Shown here: positions 1 to 6,425 of the stretch, one piece after another
Position numbering within the stretch: position 1 is the stretch's first letter
How the letters are laid out: each line of letters opens with the position of its first letter
Source of the DNA: CAZHJE01 sp964532965
GTDB taxonomy: Bacteria; Patescibacteriota; WWE3; UBA101185; UBA10185
DNA: 11,868 nucleotides
Direction of reading: 5' to 3'
Assembly (NCBI GenBank): GCA_964532965.1
Contig: CAZHJE010000024.1
Span: forward strand, 1 to 11,868
Position numbers and translations under genes: made by a program
Notes under the pieces: generated by a model
Told to the model about the DNA's origin: nothing
The model's database searches: none
Seen by the model: the letters and a program-made list of their open reading frames with translations, nothing else

Positions 1-1983
1 TTATTTCACATCAATATCTGCTTCTTTTGCATGTGTTTGAATAAATCTTTTTCTTGGAGCAACTTCAGTACCCATAAGTGTAGTAAATACCTCATCTGCA
101 TGAGCAGCGTCTACTATGGTTATTTGCTTTAACAATCTTGTTTCTGGATTCATTGTTGTTTCCCATAGCTCTTCTTCATTCATTTCACCTAAACCTTTAA
201 ATCTTTGTATTGTAGCTTTACCCCCGTCCTCTGTTTTTAAAAAGTCGTTTAATTCTATTTCAGTTGCTAAATATACTTTATTTTTTCCCCATGTGGCCTT
301 AAATAGTGGCGGCGCAGCAATATATATGTGCCCTTTTTCTATAAGGTCTAGCATATGTCTGTAAAAAAATGTTAAATAAAGTGTTGCAATATGAAACCCA
401 TCAGAATCAGCATCTGCCATAATTATTAATTTTCCATATCTTAGTTTTTCAAAATTATAGACGTCGCCAATACCAGTACCTATTGCGTGCACTAAATCTT
501 TAAATTTTTCTGAAGATACAATTTTATCAAGGCGTGCTTTTTCTGTGTTTAATACTTTGCCAAATAATGGAAGGATTGCTTGAAATTCTCTATCTCTTCC
601 TTGTTTTGCTGAACCTCCTGCAGAATCACCTTCTACTATAAATAATTCTGTTTTTTCTTTATCTTTGCTAGAACAGTCTGCAAGTTTACCCGGCAATACT
701 CCCCCACCACCCTCAAGTGCGCTCTTTCTAATAACGGTTTCTCTTGCAGCTTTTGCCGCTATTCTTGCTTTTAATGCTAAAGCATTTTTTTGTATTATTG
801 CTGTGGCGTCTCTTGGATTTTCTTCAAAGAATGTTGTAAGCCCCTCTTTTGTTACTGTTTCTACTGCAGGTCTTACACTCGAATTACCAAGTTTTGCTTT
901 AGTTTGACCTTCGAATTGAAGATTTTCTGATGAAAGCTGTACCGAAATTATTGCTGTTAAGCCTTCTTTTAAATCATCTCCAGAAAAACTCTGGTCATTT
1001 TCTTTAAGTATTCCGCTTTTTTTTGCATAATCGTTGATTGTTTTGGTTAACGCTGATCTAAATCCGGTAAGATGCGTCCCTCCCTCGGTATTTTTAAGAT
1101 GGTTAGCAAATGTTAAAACATTTTCTGTGTATGAGTCATTGTACATTAAACTTACCTCAACCTGAATATCATCAATATCTTTTTTAATGTGAAAGATATT
1201 TTCATGCAGTGTTTTTTTATTTCTATTTAAAGCTTTAATATATGCTTTTACACCGCCTTCAAAGTAAAAAGAGTATTTTTGATCAGTTCTTTTATCCAAA
1301 AGGTCAAATGTGACTTTGTCCATTAGGTAAGCATATTCTCTTAATTGATTTATAAAGAACTTGTATTTAAAATCTACAGTTTCAAAAATTGTTGCATCTG
1401 GTTTGAATTGAACAATAGATCCTGACTCATAGTTCCATTCATTTAAGTCTAGATTCCATTTAGTGTTTTTAATTTTTGTTTTTGGGTTAGTTAAATCAAC
1501 TTTGGTTACTGGTCCAAGTACTTTACCTCCATTTTCATATTCTTGTACAACAACTTCGTTGCCTCTTTTAACTATTACTCTGCACCATTCAGATAATGCA
1601 TTAACAACAGACGCACCAACACCATGCAGACCACTTGATACCTTGTAGCCGCCTCCACCAAATTTACCTCCCGCATGTAGCCTTGTGAAGGCAAGTTCTA
1701 GTGCAGACACCCCATATTGTTTTTTAATGTCGTACGGAATTCCTCTACCATTATCGTATATAGCAACCGAGCCATCTTCAAAAAATTCTACTTTTATGTG
1801 GTTTGCATAACCTGCCATTGCCTCATCCATTGAGTTGTTAACAATTTCTGTAACTAAATGATGAAGCCCATCAACACCAGTAGAACCAATGTACATACCT
1901 GGTCTTTTTCTTACAGGTTCAAGTCCTTCGAGAACTTGAATTTGGTCTGCACCATAATCATTATTATTTTTGGAATTAGCCAT
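1..1983 (-). CDS. gyrB: DNA gyrase subunit B
   Basis: This is the ATPase subunit of the type II topoisomerase that, with GyrA, introduces negative supercoils into DNA. The 660-residue protein is complete and close to the usual 630-650 residues of GyrB without the proteobacterial insert. The GHKL ATPase domain shows the catalytic Glu46 and Mg-binding Asn50 (EIVNNSMDEA), Asp77 in DNGRGIP and the ATP-lid motif GLHGVGASVVNALS near 118-131. The TOPRIM domain has Glu451 in VEGDSAGGSAKQGRDR and Asp524/Asp526 in MADADSDG. The C terminus (ELWETTMNPETR, then LMGTEVAPRKRFI) favours GyrB over ParE. Odd residues: Phe474 replaces the Lys/Arg of PL(K/R)GK, and HIAT replaces HIRT after the DxD. The ATG at 1983 has no good Shine-Dalgarno; a -10 box lies only 9 nt upstream. 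The stop codon is at the window edge, so the downstream neighbour is unseen. Confidence 0.97.
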   Translation of the reverse strand: MANSKNNNDYGADQIQVLEGLEPVRKRPGMYIGSTGVDGLHHLVTEIVNNSMDEAMAGYANHIKVEFFEDGSVAIYDNGRGIPYDIKKQYGVSALELAFTRLHAGGKFGGGGYKVSSGLHGVGASVVNALSEWCRVIVKRGNEVVVQEYENGGKVLGPVTKVDLTNPKTKIKNTKWNLDLNEWNYESGSIVQFKPDATIFETVDFKYKFFINQLREYAYLMDKVTFDLLDKRTDQKYSFYFEGGVKAYIKALNRNKKTLHENIFHIKKDIDDIQVEVSLMYNDSYTENVLTFANHLKNTEGGTHLTGFRSALTKTINDYAKKSGILKENDQSFSGDDLKEGLTAIISVQLSSENLQFEGQTKAKLGNSSVRPAVETVTKEGLTTFFEENPRDATAIIQKNALALKARIAAKAARETVIRKSALEGGGGVLPGKLADCSSKDKEKTELFIVEGDSAGGSAKQGRDREFQAILPLFGKVLNTEKARLDKIVSSEKFKDLVHAIGTGIGDVYNFEKLRYGKLIIMADADSDGFHIATLYLTFFYRHMLDLIEKGHIYIAAPPLFKATWGKNKVYLATEIELNDFLKTEDGGKATIQRFKGLGEMNEEELWETTMNPETRLLKQITIVDAAHADEVFTTLMGTEVAPRKRFIQTHAKEADIDVK

Positions 1984-1992
1984 CGCCCTATG

Positions 1993-2021
1993 ATTGTATC
2001 AGAGGAATGTATCCGCTTCAA
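1993..2021 (-). promoter_or_regulatory. Putative gyrB promoter
   Basis: On the minus strand there is a -35 TTGAAG (2021-2016), a 17-nt spacer and a -10 TACAAT (1998-1993). Transcription would start near 1986, only about 3 nt before the gyrB ATG at 1983, giving an almost leaderless mRNA. This fits the lack of a usable Shine-Dalgarno. The call is by consensus matching only. Confidence 0.5.
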
Positions 2022-2095
2022 ATTATTCTGCAGTTTCTTAATTTAAAGTTGCTGGCGCGAGCTAGTAGATGGAGTGTTTCCGACTTGTTGAAAAA

Positions 2096-2124
2096 TTGCG
2101 CCATGACGGATTATAGGTTATATT
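2096..2124 (+). promoter_or_regulatory. Putative promoter of the small GC-rich ORF
   Basis: A -10 TATATT (2119-2124) lies 17 nt after a weak -35 TTGCGC (2096-2101). An alternative overlapping pair is TTGAAA (2088-2093) and TATAGG (2112-2117) with an 18-nt spacer. Either would give a leader of about 65-70 nt before the ATG at 2195, holding two hairpins. Neither pair is a strong match. Confidence 0.3.
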
Positions 2125-2174
2125 CAACGCATCAATTTCTTTTTTTAATCAGGGCCCCTCGGCCCATACGAAAA

Positions 2175-2194
2175 ACCCCAGGAGGTGGGGTGAA
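2175..2194 (+). promoter_or_regulatory. Shine-Dalgarno in a hairpin loop
   Basis: AGGAGGT (2180-2186) is a full-strength Shine-Dalgarno. It is the exact loop of a 5-bp hairpin formed by ACCCC (2175-2179) and GGGGT (2187-2191), and the ATG follows at 2195. It fixes the start of the small ORF, and the stem could modulate ribosome access. Confidence 0.6.
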
Positions 2195-2395
2195 ATGGCA
2201 AAAAAATTGACAGAAGAAAAAAGAGAGGAAAAGGTCCGTGCGGACCAACTGCACGCCGACGGACAAGCAACCGCAAGAGGAGGGCAATGCGGCAGTTGTG
2301 GCAGTGATCTTCGCACCACAATTCGGGGGTTGCTGTGCAACAACCCCCATTGCCCGGCCTACGGGTACGGACCAATCGGCGGGGAGCCCGATTGA
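2195..2395 (+). CDS. Small zinc-ribbon-like protein, function unknown
   Basis: This 66-residue ORF has a lysine/glutamate-rich N terminus (residues 1-17) and a C-terminal CxxC-x12-CxxxxC pattern (Cys32, Cys35, Cys48, Cys53, with His52). It reads CGSCGSDL, then LLCNNPHCPAYG, like the zinc ribbons of topoisomerase I C-terminal repeats and similar nucleic-acid-binding modules. I do not recognise a specific family. The start is well supported by the AGGAGGT at 2180-2186. It lies alone on the plus strand between minus-strand gyrB and the 447-residue gene, with its own terminator at 2409-2456. Its GC-rich codons (GGC, GGG, CCC, GCC, CTG) and TGA stop differ from all neighbours, which suggests transfer or constraint from RNA structure. 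The alternative is a structured RNA with a chance ORF; the start signal and cysteine spacing make a real protein more likely. Confidence 0.6.
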   Translation: MAKKLTEEKREEKVRADQLHADGQATARGGQCGSCGSDLRTTIRGLLCNNPHCPAYGYGPIGGEPD

Positions 2396-2408
2396 ACGTA
2401 CCCACCAG

Positions 2409-2464
2409 GGAGGGCGTGCCAATAAATTGATTTTTAATTTTTTTGGTACGCTCTCCTCTTGTTT
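2409..2464 (+). terminator. Intrinsic terminator after the small ORF
   Basis: GGAGGGCGTGCC (2409-2420) pairs along its whole length with GGTACGCTCTCC (2445-2456), with two G-U wobbles. The AT-rich loop contains an inner AAATT/AATTT stem (2424-2428 with 2436-2440). A T-rich tract (TCTTGTTTTTTT) follows from 2457. The orientation fits plus-strand transcription of the small ORF. Confidence 0.6.
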
Positions 2465-2588
2465 TTTTCAAATTTCCTAACTTAAAGTTTGTTTTGCAAG
2501 CAACCTTTGGTTAAGCATATAGATACACTGTTGTTTATTGGTGATTTTCAAAACCAAAAGAATGTCATGAAATTTTTTAAAGGTCAAT

Positions 2589-3932
2589 TTATCTGTTTTC
2601 TGCGAGCTCCTCTAGAATTTTCAAATCTGTTTCAGTTTGTTCTAATAGTTTTTCTCCAGTATTTAAAATATGTCCTGCAATTTGTGCGATTCCAATAAAC
2701 TGTTGCCCCATTCTTGATATTCCTGTACGTTCTGTAACTATAAAGGATACTTTTTCAGGTGGATTTTTTGTTACACGCGCTTCATCTCGGTGTATATATG
2801 CCCATACTACTGTTCCTAGTACCCAATCCTTATCGCTATATGGGACACTTGAATTATTCCAATGGCGATCTCCGTTTTCATCTACAATCCATGATATTAC
2901 TGGCGTAATCTTTTTTTCTTCTGGTATAACTTCACAAGCACTTGCTTCTGACAGTTCACTATAATCTAGTTTTACACTGTGCGCTATACCATTACATACT
3001 AACTTCCCATCTCTTATTGTTAAAGGTATTCCAGTAGCTAATACGTATCGTTCCTGCTGCTTTAAAAAATCATAATTTGGGGATTTCCACCTATCTTCAG
3101 GTGTTTTAGGATGATGCTCACCATTTGCTATGATAATGGCATTTCGCATGATTTGTTCTGGCCTTTCTCCAAGTTTGCTAAAAAAATTATGTAAAATTGC
3201 TTCATATTGGTTAGGGTTTGTTTTTAAATAATTGTACAAATCTCTTAGCCGTGTGTTTGAAACAATTGACTGTGTTGTATGTACCCTCCATACCTGTTCA
3301 ACTATACTATCCTCTTGGAATGATATTCTATCAACAAGGTCATGGGTGTCCATATACGGTACATTGGTAGTAGAACAAACTAGATATTCCAAAAATACTT
3401 CTTCTAAGATGTTAAGCGGATAAAGGTCTTGGCTTTTATTAGGTGTTTCAAGATAGTTAGTAAGGTTTTGCAGAGTTTGTAAAGAAGTAATTCTATTTAA
3501 TGTGTCTCTTGTTGTTAAAACAAAAGGTTCTATGATAGGTTTTTCATAAAGAGCATGTCCCCATTCCTTAGCGGCCATTTTCAGTGCTGTCCAGTTTTCG
3601 GGACCAAGATATTTAGCATGTTCCTTATCATATTTTGGTTCAAGCCAATCGTTCAAAATCCCCTCAAGCAAATTTTGTAATGCTCGATTTTTCTGATGAT
3701 CCCCTTCTTTGTAAAATAAATTAGGTGTAAAAGGATCTTTAGTCATTTCATTAAGTACTAAAATAACTTCCAATCCTCCCAACTCAATTCCAGGCGCTAC
3801 TGTGTAACATCTCTTATTATCTACCATTTCTAAAGTTATTTGTAGGGCACATTTTGGCAAAATCTCTAAGCTATCAGCTTGCGCAGCTTTTGGGAGTAAA
3901 TCTTTTAATGAAAGTCTTTGATATTCATCCAT
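2589..3932 (-). CDS. Hypothetical 447-residue protein downstream of holB
   Basis: I do not recognise this protein. It looks soluble: there is no signal peptide and no convincing membrane segment. The N-terminal two thirds appear mixed to mainly helical. The part from about residue 290 to 400 looks beta-rich (VLATGIPLTIRDGKLVCNG, then VISWIVDENGDRHWNN, then DWVLGTVVWAYIH). The end is a charged helix (EQTETDLKILEELAENR) that could form a coiled coil. No nucleotide-binding or metal-binding motif stands out. The gene starts 8 nt after the holB stop on the same strand, so it is probably co-transcribed with holB. The ATG at 3932 has no Shine-Dalgarno. A TATAAT on the minus strand (3949-3944), inside the last codons of holB, could give a second, near-leaderless transcript. 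I see no terminator after the gene in 2396-2588. Confidence 0.85.
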   Translation of the reverse strand: MDEYQRLSLKDLLPKAAQADSLEILPKCALQITLEMVDNKRCYTVAPGIELGGLEVILVLNEMTKDPFTPNLFYKEGDHQKNRALQNLLEGILNDWLEPKYDKEHAKYLGPENWTALKMAAKEWGHALYEKPIIEPFVLTTRDTLNRITSLQTLQNLTNYLETPNKSQDLYPLNILEEVFLEYLVCSTTNVPYMDTHDLVDRISFQEDSIVEQVWRVHTTQSIVSNTRLRDLYNYLKTNPNQYEAILHNFFSKLGERPEQIMRNAIIIANGEHHPKTPEDRWKSPNYDFLKQQERYVLATGIPLTIRDGKLVCNGIAHSVKLDYSELSEASACEVIPEEKKITPVISWIVDENGDRHWNNSSVPYSDKDWVLGTVVWAYIHRDEARVTKNPPEKVSFIVTERTGISRMGQQFIGIAQIAGHILNTGEKLLEQTETDLKILEELAENR

Positions 3933-3940
3933 ATTTATGC

Positions 3941-4618
3941 TTAATTATAACCTAGTCCAGCGATGTTCAAAAACAATCTTTCAAGGGCTAGCCTTACACT
4001 TACATTTGTATTCTCTATACTCTCTTTTGTTTCTATTAACAAATCAATACTAGTTACAATCTCTTTACGTGGGTTTTGTAATAAATACTCTCTTGCACCT
4101 GTTATATAATCTTCAAGCGTTTGAATAATCTTTTCTTTATCCTCTTTAGATAACTCATTCGCCATAGCCATTGCATCTAGCGTATTCTCATTAATTAAAG
4201 CCTCGAATGAATTATTATCTTCTTTAATACTACTCTCCCCTACTTTAATTCGGCGGCATCTTGAGACAACTGTATCTAGTAACGACTTTAAAGTCTTTGT
4301 TTCTAATATTATAGTTGCGTAACTAGGGGTCTCTTCGAGTGTCTTTAATAGCGCATTTTGTGCAGGAAGTGTCAACGTGTGGGCATTATATACTATTGCC
4401 AGTCTGGAACTATATAATATCGGCTTTTGATTAATAAATTTATTCAAGCTCCTGATCTCTTCGATCCCTATAGTGTGTTTGCCACTTTTACAGTCTGCAA
4501 TATATATATCTGGATTAATCTTTGCAAGGTCCGGCTCTAGGTTATCATTAATGTATTTTGTCATTGCGTTTAATCTTGTTTGTTTATTAGAACTATAAAA
4601 TATAATTGCACCAGTCAT
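3941..4618 (-). CDS. holB: DNA polymerase III delta-prime-like subunit (short)
   Basis: This is a clamp-loader subunit of the AAA+ family, acting with tau/gamma and delta to load the sliding clamp at the replication fork. From the ATG at 4618 it has 225 residues. It shows the family's IGIEEIR segment (50-56), the diagnostic AQNALLKTLEE (86-96) and the SRC motif SRCRR (119-123). There is no Walker A motif: the N terminus is AIIFYSSNKQTR where active loaders have a P-loop, as expected for an ATPase-inactive delta-prime. It is short for the family (usually over 300 residues) and lacks the zinc-binding cysteine cluster of gamma/tau. A TTG start at 4633 would add five residues. I prefer 4618 because a TATAAT (4630-4625) ends 6 nt before it, placing the transcription start at the ATG. 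It is divergent from pilB, with 33 nt between the ATGs. Confidence 0.85.
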   Translation of the reverse strand: MTGAIIFYSSNKQTRLNAMTKYINDNLEPDLAKINPDIYIADCKSGKHTIGIEEIRSLNKFINQKPILYSSRLAIVYNAHTLTLPAQNALLKTLEETPSYATIILETKTLKSLLDTVVSRCRRIKVGESSIKEDNNSFEALINENTLDAMAMANELSKEDKEKIIQTLEDYITGAREYLLQNPRKEIVTSIDLLIETKESIENTNVSVRLALERLFLNIAGLGYN

Positions 4619-4634
4619 GTTATCATTATACAAT
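4606..4634 (+). promoter_or_regulatory. Putative pilB operon promoter
   Basis: A -35 TTGCAC (4606-4611), a 17-nt spacer and a -10 TACAAT (4629-4634) precede pilB. Transcription would start near 4641, leaving a leader of about 11 nt with no clear Shine-Dalgarno. The promoter overlaps the holB start codon and the holB -10 box, so the two directions may compete for polymerase. Confidence 0.5.
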
Positions 4635-4652
4635 TAATGTGAGATCTGCCCA
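4625..4652 (-). promoter_or_regulatory. Putative holB promoter, leaderless
   Basis: On the minus strand a perfect -10 TATAAT (4630-4625) is followed by six bases and then the ATG at 4618, so transcription would begin at or next to the start codon. The -35 is weak: TGGGCA at 4652-4647 with a 16-nt spacer matches at four of six positions. It overlaps the divergent pilB promoter. Confidence 0.45.
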
Positions 4653-6421
4653 TGACTATATTAAATACAAATAAAGAAATTGAAGATGTGTTATACGATA
4701 AAGGTCTAATTACTTCAGACCAATTGTCAGCTATTAAATTTGAACATGTTAATACTGGTAAAGCTACACAACAAATAATTAAAGAGCGTGGATATGTTTC
4801 TAATGATGATTTTGTCAAAGCTTTTGGTGAAGTGTACGGTTTTGAATATGTAGAATTATCTAAATCGAAAATAGACCCTAAAATATTAGAGTTAGTTCCT
4901 GCAAATATTGCTAAAAGATATCAAATTGCACCATTTGATTTGCAAGATAATACATTGTTTTTAGCAATGTCAGACCCGCTTGATCTTCAGACTATTGAGT
5001 TTATTGAGCGAAAGACCGGATACGAGGTAAAGCCGCATATAACAACTACTAAAGAAATCGATTTAGTACTTGGTGAAAACCAAGGGAAACAAATTAGCGA
5101 AGAAATATCTGCTGCGCTCGAAGAAATATCTCAATCTACTGTTAGACTTAAAGGTGATTCTGGGGATATAGGTTCGGCAGACTTAGTTTTACGCGACGCT
5201 CCTATTGCGCGTATTGTTGGTATGATTTTAGAAACAGCTGTAAAGATTGGTGCTTCTGACATTCATATTGAACCGTCAGAAAGAGATACTAGGTTAAGAT
5301 ACAGAGTTGACGGTATTTTGCAAGAAAAAAGGACCTTTCCGAAAGAAATGCACGATTCAATTGTTGCCCGTATAAAGATTCTTGCAAATATGAAAATAGA
5401 TGAAAAACGTATGCCTCTTGATGGTAGATTTAAAGTTGAAGTAGGAAAAGCTTCCACTGACCTTAGAGTTTCTACTCTACCAACTGTATATGGCGAAAAA
5501 GTAGTCATTCGTCTATTAAAAGAAGAGGGATCAGTTTTTACATTTAAAGACTTAGGGTTGCGAGGACTATCACTTAAAAGATTTGAAGAAGCAATAATTA
5601 AACCTGTTGGTATGGTTCTTGTAACAGGACCTACTGGATCGGGTAAAACACTAACTAACTCAACCGCGCTTGCAAAATTGAATACCATAAGAGTGAATAT
5701 TTTAACTATTGAAGATCCTGTTGAAATTAGAATACCTGGAGTAAACCAAATTCAAGTAAATCCCCAAGCTGGATTAACTTTTGCCTCAGGGCTTAGATCA
5801 TTTTTGCGACAAGACCCTAATATAATAATGGTAGGAGAAATCCGCGATGGTGAAACCGCATCACTTGCTGTAAATGCCGCACTTACTGGTCATTTAGTTT
5901 TATCTACTTTACATACTAACTCCGCATCTGGGGCTATTCCACGACTTTTAGATATGGGAGTTGAGAACTTTTTACTTGCTTCGACACTTAATGCTGTACT
6001 TGCACAAAGACTTGTTCGAAAAATATGTGCAAATTGTATCGAAGAATATGATGCACCAGTTGAGCTTGAAAAGAGCATTAGAGATGTACTATCAAAAATA
6101 GAAAACTCTCAAATTTTAATGAATAAAGATAAGGCCATAGCCGAAGCTATAAAAAAGTTAAAAGCCGATAAAATCACTCTACACCGTGGTAAGGGGTGCG
6201 ACAAGTGCGGTAATGTTGGATATAAAGGCAGAATTGGTATATTTGAAGTATTAGAAATGTCACCTGCTATTGCGCAATTAACTTTAGAAAGCAAACCAGA
6301 AAATATTATTGCAGAATCAGCAATAAAAGAAGGTATGCTTACCCTTTTACAAGATGGGTATTTAAGAGTTTTAGAAGGAATTACAACCCTAGAAGAAGTA
6401 ATGAGGGTTTCAAAGGAGTAA
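4652..6421 (+). CDS. pilB: Type IV pilus assembly ATPase PilB (GspE family)
   Basis: This cytoplasmic hexameric ATPase powers pilus extension through the PilC platform. The 589 residues show an N-terminal MshEN/T2SSE_N domain (about 1-150), then the GspE core. The core has the arginine-rich segment around SDIHIEPSERDTRLRYRVDG, Walker A GPTGSGKT (326-333), the Asp box TIEDPVE, Walker B IIMVGEIRD (391-399) and the His box STLHTN. A tetracysteine zinc site follows (Cys459/462 in CANC and Cys516/519 in CDKC). The CxxC pairs and long N domain identify PilB rather than PilT. The Walker A is followed by LTN, where relatives have TTL. The coding start at 4652 fits the promoter at 4606-4634. It heads a pilB-pilT-pilC run, and its last codons hold the pilT Shine-Dalgarno. 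I am confident of the function. Confidence 0.95.
   Translation: MTILNTNKEIEDVLYDKGLITSDQLSAIKFEHVNTGKATQQIIKERGYVSNDDFVKAFGEVYGFEYVELSKSKIDPKILELVPANIAKRYQIAPFDLQDNTLFLAMSDPLDLQTIEFIERKTGYEVKPHITTTKEIDLVLGENQGKQISEEISAALEEISQSTVRLKGDSGDIGSADLVLRDAPIARIVGMILETAVKIGASDIHIEPSERDTRLRYRVDGILQEKRTFPKEMHDSIVARIKILANMKIDEKRMPLDGRFKVEVGKASTDLRVSTLPTVYGEKVVIRLLKEEGSVFTFKDLGLRGLSLKRFEEAIIKPVGMVLVTGPTGSGKTLTNSTALAKLNTIRVNILTIEDPVEIRIPGVNQIQVNPQAGLTFASGLRSFLRQDPNIIMVGEIRDGETASLAVNAALTGHLVLSTLHTNSASGAIPRLLDMGVENFLLASTLNAVLAQRLVRKICANCIEEYDAPVELEKSIRDVLSKIENSQILMNKDKAIAEAIKKLKADKITLHRGKGCDKCGNVGYKGRIGIFEVLEMSPAIAQLTLESKPENIIAESAIKEGMLTLLQDGYLRVLEGITTLEEVMRVSKE
6412..6418 (+). promoter_or_regulatory. pilT Shine-Dalgarno inside the end of pilB
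   Basis: AAAGGAG lies in the last codons of pilB, 7 nt before the pilT ATG at 6426. The stop of pilB (6419-6421) falls between them, an arrangement that suits translational coupling of the two ATPases. Confidence 0.7.
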
Positions 6422-6425
6422 AAAT

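Larger units (their letters stand above)
2152..2456 (+). other. GC-rich, hairpin-rich island
   Basis: This stretch is strikingly richer in G+C than both flanking genes; its coding part is about 57% by hand count. It holds a series of inverted repeats: GGGCC/GGCCC (2152-2156 with 2161-2165), ACCCC/GGGGT around the Shine-Dalgarno (2175-2191), GGTCCG/CGGACC (2233-2246), TTGTGG/CCACAA (inside 2294-2320), GGGGGTTG/CAACCCCC (2325-2348), and a terminator hairpin (2409-2456). In AT-rich genomes such islands are often structured RNAs or transferred DNA. Here an ORF with a zinc-ribbon pattern occupies most of it. I recognise no known RNA family. Confidence 0.55.

Noticed and set aside
2206..2246. Sequence resembling RNase P RNA helix P4 (GAGGAAAAGGTCC followed by CGGACC)
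   Set aside because: The universal GAGGAAAGTCC motif is interrupted by an extra base, the 3' partner element is not found in the expected place, and the region is an ORF with its own start signal.
2393..2428. TGA read as glycine, as in Absconditabacteria/Gracilibacteria, extending the small ORF
   Set aside because: All large genes use GGN at conserved glycines and none has an in-frame TGA, so the standard code fits.
2132..2471. Minus-strand ORFs of 64, 96 and 108 residues opposite the small GC-rich gene
   Set aside because: They are arginine/proline-rich antisense frames, lack start signals, run through the plus-strand terminator hairpin and are explained by the GC-rich composition.
2533..2555. 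TTGGT/ACCAA inverted repeat as a terminator for the 447-residue gene
   Set aside because: The stem is only five pairs and no T-rich tract follows on the minus strand.
2489..2698. Plus-strand 69-residue ORF
   Set aside because: It overlaps the 3' end of the 447-residue gene, has a Phe/Leu-rich composition typical of antisense AT-rich frames and has no ribosome binding site.
4615..4818. Minus-strand 67-residue ORF upstream of holB
   Set aside because: It is antisense to the start of pilB and merely shares the region of the divergent promoters; no start signal or conserved motif.
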